A DNA stretch of 47,680 nucleotides from Bacillota bacterium. Lineage in GTDB: Bacteria; Bacillota; Desulfitobacteriia; Desulfitobacteriales; Desulfitobacteriaceae. Numbering within the stretch: the stretch's first letter is position 1; each line of letters begins with the position of its first letter. The notes under the pieces were generated by a model. The model did not search any database and was not told the DNA's origin. It saw only the letters and a program-made list of their open reading frames with translations. Location of the stretch: positions 1 through 47,680 of the forward strand of contig JAUZPJ010000002.1 of assembly GCA_030706025.1 (NCBI GenBank). The letters run 5' to 3'. The position numbers were made by a program, and so were the translations under genes. Positions 40,370-47,680 of this stretch are shown piece after piece.

Positions 40370-40744
40370 TTATTTAACTGTGACTGTTGCTCCAGCTTCA
40401 GCTAATTTTGCTTTTAAAGCTTCTGCTTCGTCCTTAGAAACTTTTTCTTTAACAGGTTTTGGTGCATTATCTACGAGATCTTTTGCTTCTTTGAGGCCCA
40501 AGCCTGTTGCTTCACGAACCACTTTAATAACGGCAATTTTAGTAGCGCCGCAATTATCAAGGATTACATCAAACTCAGTTTTTTCTTCAGCTGCTTCAGC
40601 AACAGGAGCTGCAGCCGCACTAGCAACAGCTACAGGAGCAGCTGCGCTTACACCAAATTCAGTTTCAAAAGCTTTTACGAGTTCAGCTAATTCGAGGACA
40701 GTTAAACCTTTTACGGATTCAAGAATTTCATTTACTTTAGACAT
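40370..40744 (-). CDS. rplL: 50S ribosomal protein L7/L12
   Basis: A 124-residue stalk protein present as several copies on L10, recruiting translation factors. The N-terminal dimerisation helix ([24 protein letters not shown]), an alanine-rich hinge (about 33-52) and the factor-binding C-terminal domain ([24 protein letters not shown]) are all present. It follows rplJ after 55 bases. Confidence 0.98.
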   Translation of the reverse strand: MSKVNEILESVKGLTVLELAELVKAFETEFGVSAAAPVAVASAAAAPVAEAAEEKTEFDVILDNCGATKIAVIKVVREATGLGLKEAKDLVDNAPKPVKEKVSKDEAEALKAKLAEAGATVTVK

Positions 40745-40799
40745 TTTATTTCCTCCTTAAAATATGAAAGCTATTTGCTCTTCAATTAATTCTATAAAC

Positions 40800-41327
40800 T
40801 TATTGTGCAGCCTTAAGTTTACGCACTTCTTCGAGTGCGTAACCCATTTTGCGAATAGGTCCTTGAAGTACATTGGCCATACCCGTGAGCGGAGCCTGCA
40901 TCCCGCGCAGAACCATTGCAAGTAGAACTTCACGCGAAGGCAGCTCTGCAAGAGCTTTAACGCCTTCAGGTCCAATTACCTTTCCTTCCACGACTCCAGC
41001 CTTAATCGTAAACGTTTTGAGCTTGTTTTCTTTAGCAAACTCCATTAAAGCTTTAGCCGGAGCGACAGGATCTGTACTGAAAGCAAGTGCTGTCGGTCCA
41101 GAAAGATAGGAATCAAGCCCCTCTACCCCAACTTCATTGGCGGCGCGTTGTACCAGTGTATTTTTCAAAACCCGATATTCTACACCAGCTTTACGCAGCT
41201 TAGCACGCAATGCAGTTGCTTGAGCCACTGTTAAACCACGGTAGTCGGCTAAGACAACTCCAGAAGACTTTTGGAATCTCTCCGTGATTTCCGAGACGAT
41301 TTGACTTTTTTCTTCAATATTAAGCAT
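40800..41327 (-). CDS. rplJ: 50S ribosomal protein L10
   Basis: Stalk-base protein that carries L7/L12 dimers, and the known ligand of the leader RNA upstream. The ATG at 41327 has AAGGAGGTG upstream and gives 175 residues; the ORF-track start lies 24 codons earlier inside the leader. SSGVVLADYRGLTVAQATALRAKLRKAGVEYRVLKNTLV is the rRNA-binding region, and the C-terminal helix binds L12. Confidence 0.97.
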   Translation of the reverse strand: MLNIEEKSQIVSEITERFQKSSGVVLADYRGLTVAQATALRAKLRKAGVEYRVLKNTLVQRAANEVGVEGLDSYLSGPTALAFSTDPVAPAKALMEFAKENKLKTFTIKAGVVEGKVIGPEGVKALAELPSREVLLAMVLRGMQAPLTGMANVLQGPIRKMGYALEEVRKLKAAQ

Positions 41328-41362
41328 TCTGTGTGCACCTCCTTCCTTCAGATAAACCCAGC

Positions 41363-41470
41363 AAAAAACCCCCGCGTATGCAGAGGTTAAGAATGCCAAA
41401 TTAATATCTTTCGGCGTACTTCCAACCTCGGCAGGTAATTAAGCCTTGCAGCCCCTGCTTTCTACAGCGG
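41363..41470 (-). ncRNA. Ribosomal protein L10 leader with attenuator
   Basis: The minus strand carries CCGCTGTAGAAAGCAGGGG, then CTTAATTACCTGCCGAGGTT, matching my memory of the conserved L10 leader core. Downstream, CCTCTGC-ATAC-GCGGGGG followed by six T (41363-41386) is a terminator. GAGGTT in the core can pair with AACCTC at the 5' edge of the terminator, a plausible antiterminator. Binding of L10-L12 would favour termination. Confidence 0.85.
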
Positions 41471-41529
41471 ATTTTATTCAATTCTTGGTAAGTCTATCTC
41501 TATTGTATACTGTCGGGAGTATACGCTAT

Positions 41530-42222
41530 TTAGACAGCTTTGATAGGGTTGATGCGCACGCCAGGTCCCATGGTCGAGGTCACTGTGACACTCCGCATGT
41601 ATTGTCCCTTGGCTGCTGCAGGTTTAGCCTTAACTAAGACATCCGCCAACGTACGATAGTTTTCCAATAGCTGCTCCACAGTAAATGAAGCTTTTCCGAT
41701 TGGCGCATGAATGATACCGGCCTTTTCCCCACGATATTCAATCTTACCAGCTTTGATTTCTTTGATCGCACGCGTAACATCAGGCGTAACTGTTCCGGTT
41801 TTTGGGTTAGGCATTAATCCTTTTGGTCCGAGAACACGGCCCAATTTACCGACCAATCCCATCATGTCCGGAGTCGCTACGACAACCTCAAAATCAAACC
41901 ATCCTTGTTCAATCTTAGCAATCATATCCTCAGCACCGACAAAGTCCGCTCCAGCTTGTTCGGCTTCTTTAGCCTTATCCCCTTTAGCAAATACTAAAAC
42001 CGAACGGGTTTTACCAGTACCATTAGGGAGCACAACTGCACCACGGATTTGTTGATCCGCATGACGGGTGTCAATACCGAGTTTAAATGCTACTTCAATT
42101 GTCTCATTGAACTTCGCTTTCGCGTTGCTTAGTACGAGTTCAAGGGCTTCCTTGGGTTCGTAGAGTGCATTGCGATCAAATGATTTTACAGCCTCTTGAT
42201 ATCTCTTTCCTACTTTGGCCAT
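41530..42222 (-). CDS. rplA: 50S ribosomal protein L1
   Basis: A 230-residue protein of the mobile L1 stalk that helps move deacylated tRNA; often also represses rplK-rpl[27 protein letters not shown] and [21 protein letters not shown] are diagnostic. The ATG at 42222 has GGAGG upstream; the ORF track adds 14 residues of leader. A promoter-like sequence lies in the 141-base gap after rplK. Confidence 0.97.
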   Translation of the reverse strand: MAKVGKRYQEAVKSFDRNALYEPKEALELVLSNAKAKFNETIEVAFKLGIDTRHADQQIRGAVVLPNGTGKTRSVLVFAKGDKAKEAEQAGADFVGAEDMIAKIEQGWFDFEVVVATPDMMGLVGKLGRVLGPKGLMPNPKTGTVTPDVTRAIKEIKAGKIEYRGEKAGIIHAPIGKASFTVEQLLENYRTLADVLVKAKPAAAKGQYMRSVTVTSTMGPGVRINPIKAV

Positions 42223-42269
42223 TCTAATAACCTCCTTGTGGTGATGCGGGCTTAGCCCTCCCACAGTCT

Positions 42270-42298
42270 ATTATATACCTAGTCATAAAGCATGTCCG
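42270..42298 (-). promoter_or_regulatory. Possible promoter between rplK and rplA
   Basis: CGGACA, 17 bases, TATAAT on the minus strand, about 40 bases before rplA. The -10 is perfect, the -35 has four of six. Just upstream GCAGTAC-TT-GTACTGC forms a perfect 7-bp hairpin that may be an attenuator or processing site. Confidence 0.5.
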
Positions 42299-42363
42299 TT
42301 TGAGCAGTACAAGTACTGCCTTGCTGTCACCTTAGCGAATGCCACGCGCCAGCTAAGTCTTCC

Positions 42364-42792
42364 TTATCCCTCGACGACATTGATTCCCATACTCCTTGCG
42401 GTACCTTCAATCATTCGCATCGCCGCTTCGATACTCGCTGCATTCAGGTCCTTCATCTTAATGTCCGCAATTTCACGCACTTTAGATTTAGGGACTGACG
42501 CAACTTTTTTACGATTCGGTTCTGACGAGCCTGAATTGATGTTAGCCGCCTTCTTAAGCAGCACAGCTGCTGGCGGAGTTTTTGTAATAAAGGTAAAGGA
42601 GCGATCCTCATAGACAGTTATCTCCACAGGGATAATAAGCCCTGCTTGATCCTTTGTGCGCTCATTGTACTCTTTGCAGAAGCCCATAATGTTAACTCCA
42701 TGCTGACCAAGAGCTGGACCAACCGGAGGTGCCGGTGTAGCTTTCCCTGCCGTAATCGCCAATTTAACCAACCCAATTACTTTTTTCGCCAT
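42364..42792 (-). CDS. rplK: 50S ribosomal protein L11
   Basis: A 142-residue protein of the GTPase-associated centre, also needed for RelA activation. [40 protein letters not shown] is the N-terminal thiopeptide-site domain; the proline pair is unchanged. The C-terminal rRNA-binding domain follows. It lies 36 bases after nusG. Confidence 0.98.
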   Translation of the reverse strand: MAKKVIGLVKLAITAGKATPAPPVGPALGQHGVNIMGFCKEYNERTKDQAGLIIPVEITVYEDRSFTFITKTPPAAVLLKKAANINSGSSEPNRKKVASVPKSKVREIADIKMKDLNAASIEAAMRMIEGTARSMGINVVEG

Positions 42793-42828
42793 TTATTTTT
42801 ACACCTCCTTGTTAGGATATCCTCATTA

Positions 42829-43356
42829 TTAGTCAAGTTTTTGGACTTGTGAAAATTCCAGCTCAACCGGTGTCTCTCTACCAAACATCGACACTTCGAC
42901 CCGCAGTTTACCTTTATCTGCAAGAATCTCTCGAACCACTCCAACAAAGTCCTTAAACGGTCCAGCCGTAACTTGAACACTCTGATTGATCTCAAAGTCA
43001 ACCCGTGTGTGAACCTCATCCATTCCCATTTGCTGTAGTATCTTGACAACTTCGTCATCCAGCAAAGGAATCGGTTTCGTTCCAGTGCCAACAAACCCAG
43101 TAACACCAGGCGTATTACGCACAACATACCAAGAATCGTCAGTCATTTCCATTTCCACAAGAACATATCCCGGATACACCTTGCGTTTGGCAATCTTCTG
43201 TTTTCCGCCTTTGAACTCAATTTCGTCTTCCATAGGAACAAGTACGCGGAAAATCTTTTCTTCCATGTTCATGGATTCGACTCTTTTTTCGAGGTTCATT
43301 TTAACTTTGTTTTCATAGCCAGAATAAGTGTGTATAACATACCAGTTTTTCGCCAT
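42829..43356 (-). CDS. nusG: Transcription termination/antitermination factor NusG
   Basis: Binds RNA polymerase and couples it to the ribosome or Rho, and promotes pausing in Firmicutes. The 175-residue protein starts KNWYVIHTYSGYENKVKMNLEKRV (NGN domain) and has a C-terminal KOW domain, QSVQVTAGPFKDFVGVVREI. The middle PGYVLVEMEMTDDSWYVVRNTPGVTGFVG is conserved. It lies 43 bases after secE and before rplK, the universal order. Confidence 0.98.
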   Translation of the reverse strand: MAKNWYVIHTYSGYENKVKMNLEKRVESMNMEEKIFRVLVPMEDEIEFKGGKQKIAKRKVYPGYVLVEMEMTDDSWYVVRNTPGVTGFVGTGTKPIPLLDDEVVKILQQMGMDEVHTRVDFEINQSVQVTAGPFKDFVGVVREILADKGKLRVEVSMFGRETPVELEFSQVQKLD

Positions 43357-43399
43357 TTCTCAGGGGACCTCCTCAGGCATTGCCGCGGAAACTCGCAGA

Positions 43400-43621
43400 T
43401 TATGGCACCAGCTTGGTCAAGACCCAACTTAAGCCACTATCAACAAACCACATCAGAATGGACACAATCGCCACCGCAAAAAACACAACCCCAGTGTAAG
43501 TAAGCAGTTGCCTGCGGCTCGGCCAATGAACTTTTTTTAACTCGCTCAAAACCCCTCGGAAATACTCCGACGCCTTATCTGCTTGTCGCTGAGTATTGGC
43601 TGGTTTCTTTAACGCGCCCAT
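43400..43621 (-). CDS. secE: Preprotein translocase subunit SecE
   Basis: The small clamp subunit of the Sec channel. The 73-residue protein has an amphipathic segment EYFRGVLSELKKVHWPSRRQLLTYTGVV followed by one membrane helix (about 46-64). The ATG at 43621 follows AAGGATGTG; the ORF-track TTG is one codon earlier. It sits between rpmG and nusG. Confidence 0.95.
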   Translation of the reverse strand: MGALKKPANTQRQADKASEYFRGVLSELKKVHWPSRRQLLTYTGVVFFAVAIVSILMWFVDSGLSWVLTKLVP

Positions 43622-43701
43622 CAATTCACATCCTTACGCATCGATGCCATCGATACTGTAACAACGCCTCCTGGCGTTCAGTATAATCTAGTGCAAAAAA
43701 A

Positions 43702-43851
43702 TTACTTAGTTTCCTTATGGAGAGTATGAGTCTTGCAATTCTTGCAATACTTTTGAACTTCCAAGCGATCAGGGTTATTTTTCTTATTTTTCATTGTAGC
43801 ATAGTTACGGTGCTTGCAATCCGTACACGCTAAAATAATGCCAACACGCAT
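43702..43851 (-). CDS. rpmG: 50S ribosomal protein L33
   Basis: Too short for the ORF track. The minus strand from ATG 43851 encodes 49 residues starting [19 protein letters not shown] and ending [10 protein letters not shown]. Two C-x2-C pairs (CTDC, CKNC) mark the zinc-binding form. GGGAGGTG is upstream. It opens the rpmG-secE-nusG unit, the standard order in Firmicutes. Confidence 0.97.
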   Translation of the reverse strand: MRVGIILACTDCKHRNYATMKNKKNNPDRLEVQKYCKNCKTHTLHKETK

Positions 43852-43907
43852 TCACGAACACCTCCCAGACAACGGTAGGACGCTGTATTTTTTCCATTAC
43901 TCGAAGT

Positions 43908-43936
43908 AGTTTATCATAAGTGAAATTTCCTGTCAA
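43908..43936 (-). promoter_or_regulatory. rpmG-secE-nusG promoter
   Basis: TTGACA, 17 bases, TAAACT on the minus strand, about 60 bases before rpmG and just after the tRNA terminator. Perfect -35, four of six at -10. Confidence 0.75.
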
Positions 43937-43951
43937 GGAAATAACTTATAA

Positions 43952-43974
43952 TAAAAAAGACAGCTTCGCTGTCT
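43952..43974 (-). terminator. Terminator of the tRNA transcript
   Basis: AGACAGC-GAA-GCTGTCT followed by six T on the minus strand, ten bases past the initiator tRNA. Confidence 0.9.
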
Positions 43975-43983
43975 GGTCAAACT

Positions 43984-44058
<75 letters not shown>

Positions 44059-44131
44059 ATGTAGATCAATTCAATTGACGCAAGTCATTAATTGCTCACG
44101 GCGACCTGAGCTTCAGGTGTAAGGATACAAA

Positions 44132-44207
44132 TGGAGCCAACGAAGGGACTCGAACCCGCAACCTGCTGATTACAAATCAGCTGCTCTACCAATTGAGCTA
44201 CGTTGGC
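44132..44207 (-). tRNA. tRNA-Thr (TGT)
   Basis: A 76-base cloverleaf on the minus strand: acceptor GCCAACG/CGTTGGC, anticodon loop TTTGTAA with TGT, T arm GGTTCGAGTCC, and an encoded CCA. It lies 73 bases before the initiator tRNA, probably in the same transcript. Confidence 0.97.
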
Positions 44208-44247
44208 ATATTTACCAGCTACATCTCCGCGCCCTAGGCACTTGTAG

Positions 44248-44276
44248 AGTATACCACTTCTCTATTTGCTTTGCAA
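44248..44276 (-). promoter_or_regulatory. tRNA-Thr/tRNA-fMet promoter
   Basis: TTGCAA, 17 bases, TATACT on the minus strand, about 40 bases before tRNA-Thr; four of six and five of six matches. Confidence 0.7.
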
Positions 44277-44307
44277 GTCTTTAATTCTTATGATAGCCTA
44301 TGTAAAA

Positions 44308-44958
44308 TTATCCATCTCTGCGTTCTAGGTAGCGTTCGAGTTTTCTCTTAACTCTCTGCAGTGCATTGTCGATCGATTTTACATGTCTTCTCAAATCAAC
44401 AGCTATCTCTTGATACGATTTTCCTTCCAAATAGGACATCAATACTTTCCATTCCAATGAACTAAGGATCTCGCCCATTTTTTCCTCAATGTCATCAAAT
44501 TCTTCTCGACTGATAATTAGTTCCTCTGGATCCGTAATACGAGTTCCCGAGATAACATCAAGTAGGGTCCGATCAGAATCCTCATCATAAATTGGCTTGT
44601 TAAGTGAGACATACGAATTCAAAGGAATATGTTTCTGTCGGGTTGCTGTTTTGATAGCAGTGATAATCTGGCGGGTGATACATAACTCAGCGAAGGCCCG
44701 AAAGGAAGAAAGTTTGTCCCCACGAAAGTCCCGTATGGCTTTATAGAGTCCTATCATGCCTTCTTGGATAATATCTTCACGATCTGCCCCAATAAGAAAA
44801 TACGAACGCGCTTTGGCCCTAACAAAGTTTTTATATTTGTTAATTAAGAACTCTAGTGCTGTAGCGTCGCCTTCCTTGGCAAGCTCAACCACCTCCTCAT
44901 CAACTACAACGTCGATGATCTCGCACTCTATTAGTTCAGGTTGGGCTTGAAGAGTCAA
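44308..44958 (-). CDS. sigH: RNA polymerase sigma factor SigH
   Basis: Transition-phase sigma factor that turns on early sporulation genes. The 216-residue product (218 in Bacillus subtilis) contains the region 2 sequence NFVRAKARSYFLIGADREDIIQEGMIGLYKAIRDF, SFRAFAELCITRQIITAIKTATRQKHIP, and the region 4 helix-turn-helix SYQEIAVDLRRHVKSIDNALQRVKRKL. The TTG at 44958 has a perfect AGGAGG seven bases upstream. The ORF-track start at 45054 cannot be right, because it overlaps the -35 of the promoter. Confidence 0.95.
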   Translation of the reverse strand: MTLQAQPELIECEIIDVVVDEEVVELAKEGDATALEFLINKYKNFVRAKARSYFLIGADREDIIQEGMIGLYKAIRDFRGDKLSSFRAFAELCITRQIITAIKTATRQKHIPLNSYVSLNKPIYDEDSDRTLLDVISGTRITDPEELIISREEFDDIEEKMGEILSSLEWKVLMSYLEGKSYQEIAVDLRRHVKSIDNALQRVKRKLERYLERRDG

Positions 44959-45024
44959 GTTGATCCCTCCTACAATGTCGTCATGAAGAAGACGCATCTC
45001 GCTCTTGTCCACGAGAACATTCTC

Positions 45025-45054
45025 ATTATACTCGACCCTTAAGAAAAGCGTCAA
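45025..45054 (-). promoter_or_regulatory. sigH promoter
   Basis: TTGACG, 18 bases, TATAAT on the minus strand; five of six and six of six matches. Transcription would start near 45018, about 60 bases before the TTG start. Looks like a housekeeping sigma promoter. Confidence 0.8.
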
Positions 45055-45163
45055 GGCGAAGTTTTGGTTGTTCTGTCGCTATTAGCGAGATTCAAGGTAG
45101 AAAGTGAAGCTTTGTATGCAGCAAAATGCCTTTGGAAAAGTTCAGCCACACATTACCACAAAG

Positions 45164-45186
45164 TCCTTTGCAAATATTCCTTTGCA
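45164..45186. repeat. Short direct repeat between rlmB and sigH
   Basis: TCCTTTGCA occurs twice, five bases apart, in the 267-base gap. Nothing else is recognised in that gap apart from the sigH promoter and ribosome binding site. May be a protein-binding site or a remnant of a dispersed intergenic repeat. Confidence 0.5.
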
Positions 45187-45225
45187 TTAAGAAACTGCAA
45201 TTAATCATTAATTAAGTGTTCAAAC

Positions 45226-45975
45226 TTAATGAGAATTAGATCTTTGCCGTAGAACCTCATAAAGCATGATCGACCCAGCTACACTGGCATTTAATGATGT
45301 GACCTTTCCTCTCATCGGCAAGCTTACAATTTCATCGCAATTCTCACGCAATAGGCGACTGATACCTTTTCCCTCGCTGCCTATAACAATAACTCTAGGA
45401 CCGGTGAGATCCGCTTCAAAGGCATCTTTCCCCCCCGCTTCTGCCCCAGTTACCCAACATCCTTTCTTTTTTAGTTCTTGCAGTGTCTGAACTAAATTGC
45501 TCACTCTCGCTACAGCCACATGTTCGACCGCCCCGGCCGATGTTTTGGCAACAGTACCCGTCAACGCTACACTGCGCCGTTTAGGGATAATCACTCCGTG
45601 GGCCCCCACAGCGTCTACGGTCCTTAACAAGGCCCCTAAATTATGAGGGTCTTCAATCTCATCCAGCATTAAGATAAACGGGTCCTCTCGCCGCTCCTCA
45701 GACACCGCCAAAAGATCGTCTATGCTTGCATACTCCCTTGCAGCAACATATGCGAGCAATCCCTGGTGACGTTCTCGATTCGTTAAACGATCAAGCGTCT
45801 GACGGTCTACAAATTGATAGGGGATTTGTCGTTCTTTTAATAACGAGACAATCTCTTGATTCCGTCCGCCTGGCCCCTCTGAGAGTAAAAGCGCTTTGTT
45901 AACGGGTTTTCCGCTTTTTAAAAGCTCTATCACGGGATTTTTCCCATAAACCATTTCTTCGTTCAAGTAGTTCAC
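45226..45975 (-). CDS. rlmB: 23S rRNA (guanosine-2'-O-)-methyltransferase RlmB
   Basis: A SPOUT-class methyltransferase acting on the P-loop guanosine of 23S rRNA (2251 in E. coli). The 249-residue protein has an N-terminal L30e-like substrate domain (YGKNPVIELLKSGKPVNKALL) and the knot motifs DPHNLGALLRTVDAVG, IVIGSEGKGISRLL and LNASVAGSIMLYEVLRQ. It starts at GTG and overlaps the thyX stop by four bases. A tRNA methylase of the same family is possible but the length and context favour RlmB/YacO. Confidence 0.9.
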   Translation of the reverse strand: MNYLNEEMVYGKNPVIELLKSGKPVNKALLLSEGPGGRNQEIVSLLKERQIPYQFVDRQTLDRLTNRERHQGLLAYVAAREYASIDDLLAVSEERREDPFILMLDEIEDPHNLGALLRTVDAVGAHGVIIPKRRSVALTGTVAKTSAGAVEHVAVARVSNLVQTLQELKKKGCWVTGAEAGGKDAFEADLTGPRVIVIGSEGKGISRLLRENCDEIVSLPMRGKVTSLNASVAGSIMLYEVLRQRSNSH

Positions 45976-46652
45976 TTCTTCTTTCCTTCAAGGGTTTTTA
46001 ATCGTCCACAACTATACGCACCCTGATGACAAACTCCTTGGGTCCTACAGGTCGGTCCAGCTTCACTAAAAAGATTAGGAGCTACCTCACGTACTAATCT
46101 CAACATCGTTTCCGCCATAGCGCGGATTTCCCACTGAGCCCTCGAACAAGTCCGGTGTTCAAAAAAATTCAACAATGAGCGTGCGTTAAACGTAGCCATT
46201 AAAGAGGTAGTGCAGGCATTGGGTAAAACATAGCGTGCATCCTCAGCAGGCACATAGTTTAAAAGCTCCTGATAGTCTTCCTGAAGACGAGCCATAACCG
46301 CTTCAAAACGGGCCAAAGCCTCGGGATTTCGGCCTATACTTAACGGAGTAACAAACTCAAATCCATTTTCTTTCACATAACGCTGAGAACGTTGTGAATA
46401 ACTTGCAATCCGATGGCGCACGAGCTGATGGGATAAAGACCTCGAAACCCCATCAATGGAAAACTGAAAGCTAACATGTTCAAAGGGGGATAAGTGACCC
46501 ATGTCGCGTAATTTGCGGACGAAATTGCCCATCATTTCGTCATCTAACTGTTCTAAAAGTTCTGGCACTGGATCCGATGAATAGCACAGACGGGCAGCCG
46601 CAGCCACAACTTTCTCCGGCTCCGGCGTGTACTGAACGAGAGACACACGCAT
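45972..46652 (-). CDS. thyX: Flavin-dependent thymidylate synthase ThyX
   Basis: Makes dTMP from dUMP using FAD, NADPH and methylene-tetrahydrofolate. The 226-residue protein has the ThyX motif RHRIASYSQRSQRY (about 79-92), LPNACTTSLMATFNARSLLNFFEHR and CSRAQWEIR. It sits between mrnC and rlmB, the usual clostridial arrangement. Whether the genome also encodes ThyA cannot be seen here. Confidence 0.96.
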   Translation of the reverse strand: MRVSLVQYTPEPEKVVAAAARLCYSSDPVPELLEQLDDEMMGNFVRKLRDMGHLSPFEHVSFQFSIDGVSRSLSHQLVRHRIASYSQRSQRYVKENGFEFVTPLSIGRNPEALARFEAVMARLQEDYQELLNYVPAEDARYVLPNACTTSLMATFNARSLLNFFEHRTCSRAQWEIRAMAETMLRLVREVAPNLFSEAGPTCRTQGVCHQGAYSCGRLKTLEGKKK

Positions 46653-46675
46653 TATAATTCCCTCCTCTCTAATCT

Positions 46676-47083
46676 TTAATCAACAATGTCCGCTTCTTTT
46701 GCCAATCCCTCGTGAAGCATCTCGTCAACCTGGTTAAACGCCCATTGCATACGGCTGATCTGTCCATTCAATTGCCAATAGCCCACCAAACTCTCAAACG
46801 CAGTGGCATGACGGTAAGTCACAACATCTACGTTCTTGGGATACCCTCCTTTGGCATTTCGCCCACGCAAAACAACCTGTTGCTCAACCTCGTCTAAATC
46901 CGGCAAAAGGGCGTGTAAAATGCGGGCTTGAGTAGCCGCACGAACATAACTTATAGCTTGTTTATGAAGTTCCTTGACCTTTTCGTGCCCTAACTCTAGC
47001 AAATGTGTCCGAACCCAAAGTTCATAGACGGCATCTCCCAAATAAGCCAGGGTTAAGGCATTCATTTCCTGCCAATTACGCAT
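46676..47083 (-). CDS. mrnC: Mini-ribonuclease III
   Basis: A 135-residue RNase III-like enzyme without a dsRNA-binding domain that matures 23S rRNA in Bacillus. LTLAYLGDAVYELWVRTHLL is the catalytic motif, with RGRNAKGGYPKN and TAFESLVGYWQL conserved. The ATG at 47083 follows GGGAG; the ORF-track TTG at 47107 lies upstream without a site. It lies between cysS and thyX. Confidence 0.93.
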   Translation of the reverse strand: MRNWQEMNALTLAYLGDAVYELWVRTHLLELGHEKVKELHKQAISYVRAATQARILHALLPDLDEVEQQVVLRGRNAKGGYPKNVDVVTYRHATAFESLVGYWQLNGQISRMQWAFNQVDEMLHEGLAKEADIVD

Positions 47084-47211
47084 GCGTTCTCCCTCTCGAC
47101 TACCCAAATTACTCTCTTAAAGAGTAAATGTCTTAAAATTTAATGTTTCTTTAAATTCACCATTTATTAACTATTACTTGAATTATCGCTTCTTAAAATT
47201 ACTACTTTTAA

Positions 47212-47680
47212 TTACGACTTCTTGATTTGCCATCGTGCACCTTGCGGGGTATCCTCAATGATGACTCCTTTTTCTTTCAGCGCATCTCGAATAAAATCTG
47301 CCATCTCCCAATCCTTCTTCAAGCGGGCACGAGAACGAACCTGCAGAACAACCTCCATAACCTGGGAAAGAATCTCCTCGTTTTCAACCTGAACTTGAGC
47401 CGGATGCAGAAGATCAAAGCCGAGTACCTCTCCAAGTTCTACCAAGGTTTTTTGAGCCTTCGCCAACCCTTCGGAAGGGCGCGGACTCTCTTGGACAAAC
47501 CCGTTAATCGTTTTGGCTAATTCGAAAAGCGCCGCATAAGCCAAGGCCGAATTGAAATCATCGTCCATAGCCTTCTCAAAGGCTTCCCGCGCTTGCTTAG
47601 CAGCATTAAAAAGTTCAGTTTCAATGCTATGGTTATTTAACGACCCCTCTCTTTGCAGAGCCTCTTGGGCTAAACGGACA
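47212..47680 (-). CDS. cysS: Cysteinyl-tRNA synthetase, C-terminal part (cut by window edge)
   Basis: The ORF track shows only the part from an internal Met at 47568, but the frame is open to the window edge (VRLAQEALQREGSLNN before it). FEKAMDDDFNSALAYAALFELAKTIN is the conserved start of the C-terminal helical domain of CysRS, and the tail ends with IRDALKEKGVIIEDTPQGARW. The catalytic domain lies outside. The AT-rich 128-base gap before mrnC shows only a weak ACTCT/AGAGT inverted repeat. Confidence 0.95.
   Translation of the reverse strand, partial: VRLAQEALQREGSLNNHSIETELFNAAKQAREAFEKAMDDDFNSALAYAALFELAKTINGFVQESPRPSEGLAKAQKTLVELGEVLGFDLLHPAQVQVENEEILSQVMEVVLQVRSRARLKKDWEMADFIRDALKEKGVIIEDTPQGARWQIKKS

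Noticed and set aside
41500-41527. GTATAC inverted repeat just after rplA as a promoter for rplJ
   Set aside because: A TACAAT-like -10 exists but no acceptable -35 at the right distance; probably a small hairpin at the rplA end.
47084-47211. AT-rich gap between mrnC and cysS as a regulatory element
   Set aside because: Only a 5-bp ACTCT/AGAGT repeat is visible, and AT-richness alone does not support a call.

Overview
This window looks like the chromosome of a spore-forming member of the Firmicutes (class Clostridia), probably near Desulfosporosinus or Desulfitobacterium in the Peptococcaceae. That placement is inferred from gene order (cysS-mrnC-thyX-rlmB-sigH-tRNA-rpmG-secE-nusG leading into the ribosomal supercluster), from sigH and cwlD (both tied to sporulation), from strong AGGAGG-type ribosome binding sites with many GTG and TTG starts, and from a four-cysteine insert in EF-Tu. 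Every real gene lies on the minus strand, so the window is transcribed from right to left. Both ends cut genes: cysS on the right and carA on the left.

Right part, 47.7-43.7 kb: the cysS 3' part, mrnC, thyX, rlmB, sigH with a clear sigma-A type promoter, then tRNA-Thr and initiator tRNA-Met behind their own promoter and ahead of a terminator, then rpmG behind a second promoter.

Middle, 43.7-8.6 kb: secE-nusG-rplK-rplA-rplJ-rplL-rpoB-rpoC, an L7Ae-like gene, rpsL-rpsG-fusA-tuf, then the S10-spc-alpha series from rpsJ to rplQ. It is followed by ecfA (one fused two-domain ATPase), ecfT, truA, rplM and rpsI. Together these encode the translation machinery, the core RNA polymerase and the Sec channel, plus the energising half of a vitamin or metal ECF transporter. 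Two genes too short for the ORF track, rpmJ and rpmG, were found by hand. Several gaps hold regulatory RNA: the L10 leader with its attenuator, a tandem-hairpin L13 leader, a structured rplC leader with its own promoter, a structured rpsJ leader, and a long rpoB leader.

Left part, 8.5-0 kb: cwlD, a SwrB-like membrane protein overlapping a MltG-like membrane protein, an M20 amidohydrolase, then the arginine cluster argC-argJ-argB-argD and the start of carA, which together lead from glutamate to ornithine and carbamoyl phosphate.

I see no phage, CRISPR, insertion sequence or defence system. The points most worth checking are an apparent ATT start codon for ecfT, the fused EcfA, the EF-Tu cysteine cluster, and the uncatalogued leader structures before rplC, rpsJ, rpoB and carA. 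Start sites were revised from the ORF track wherever ribosome binding sites or family length argued for it.
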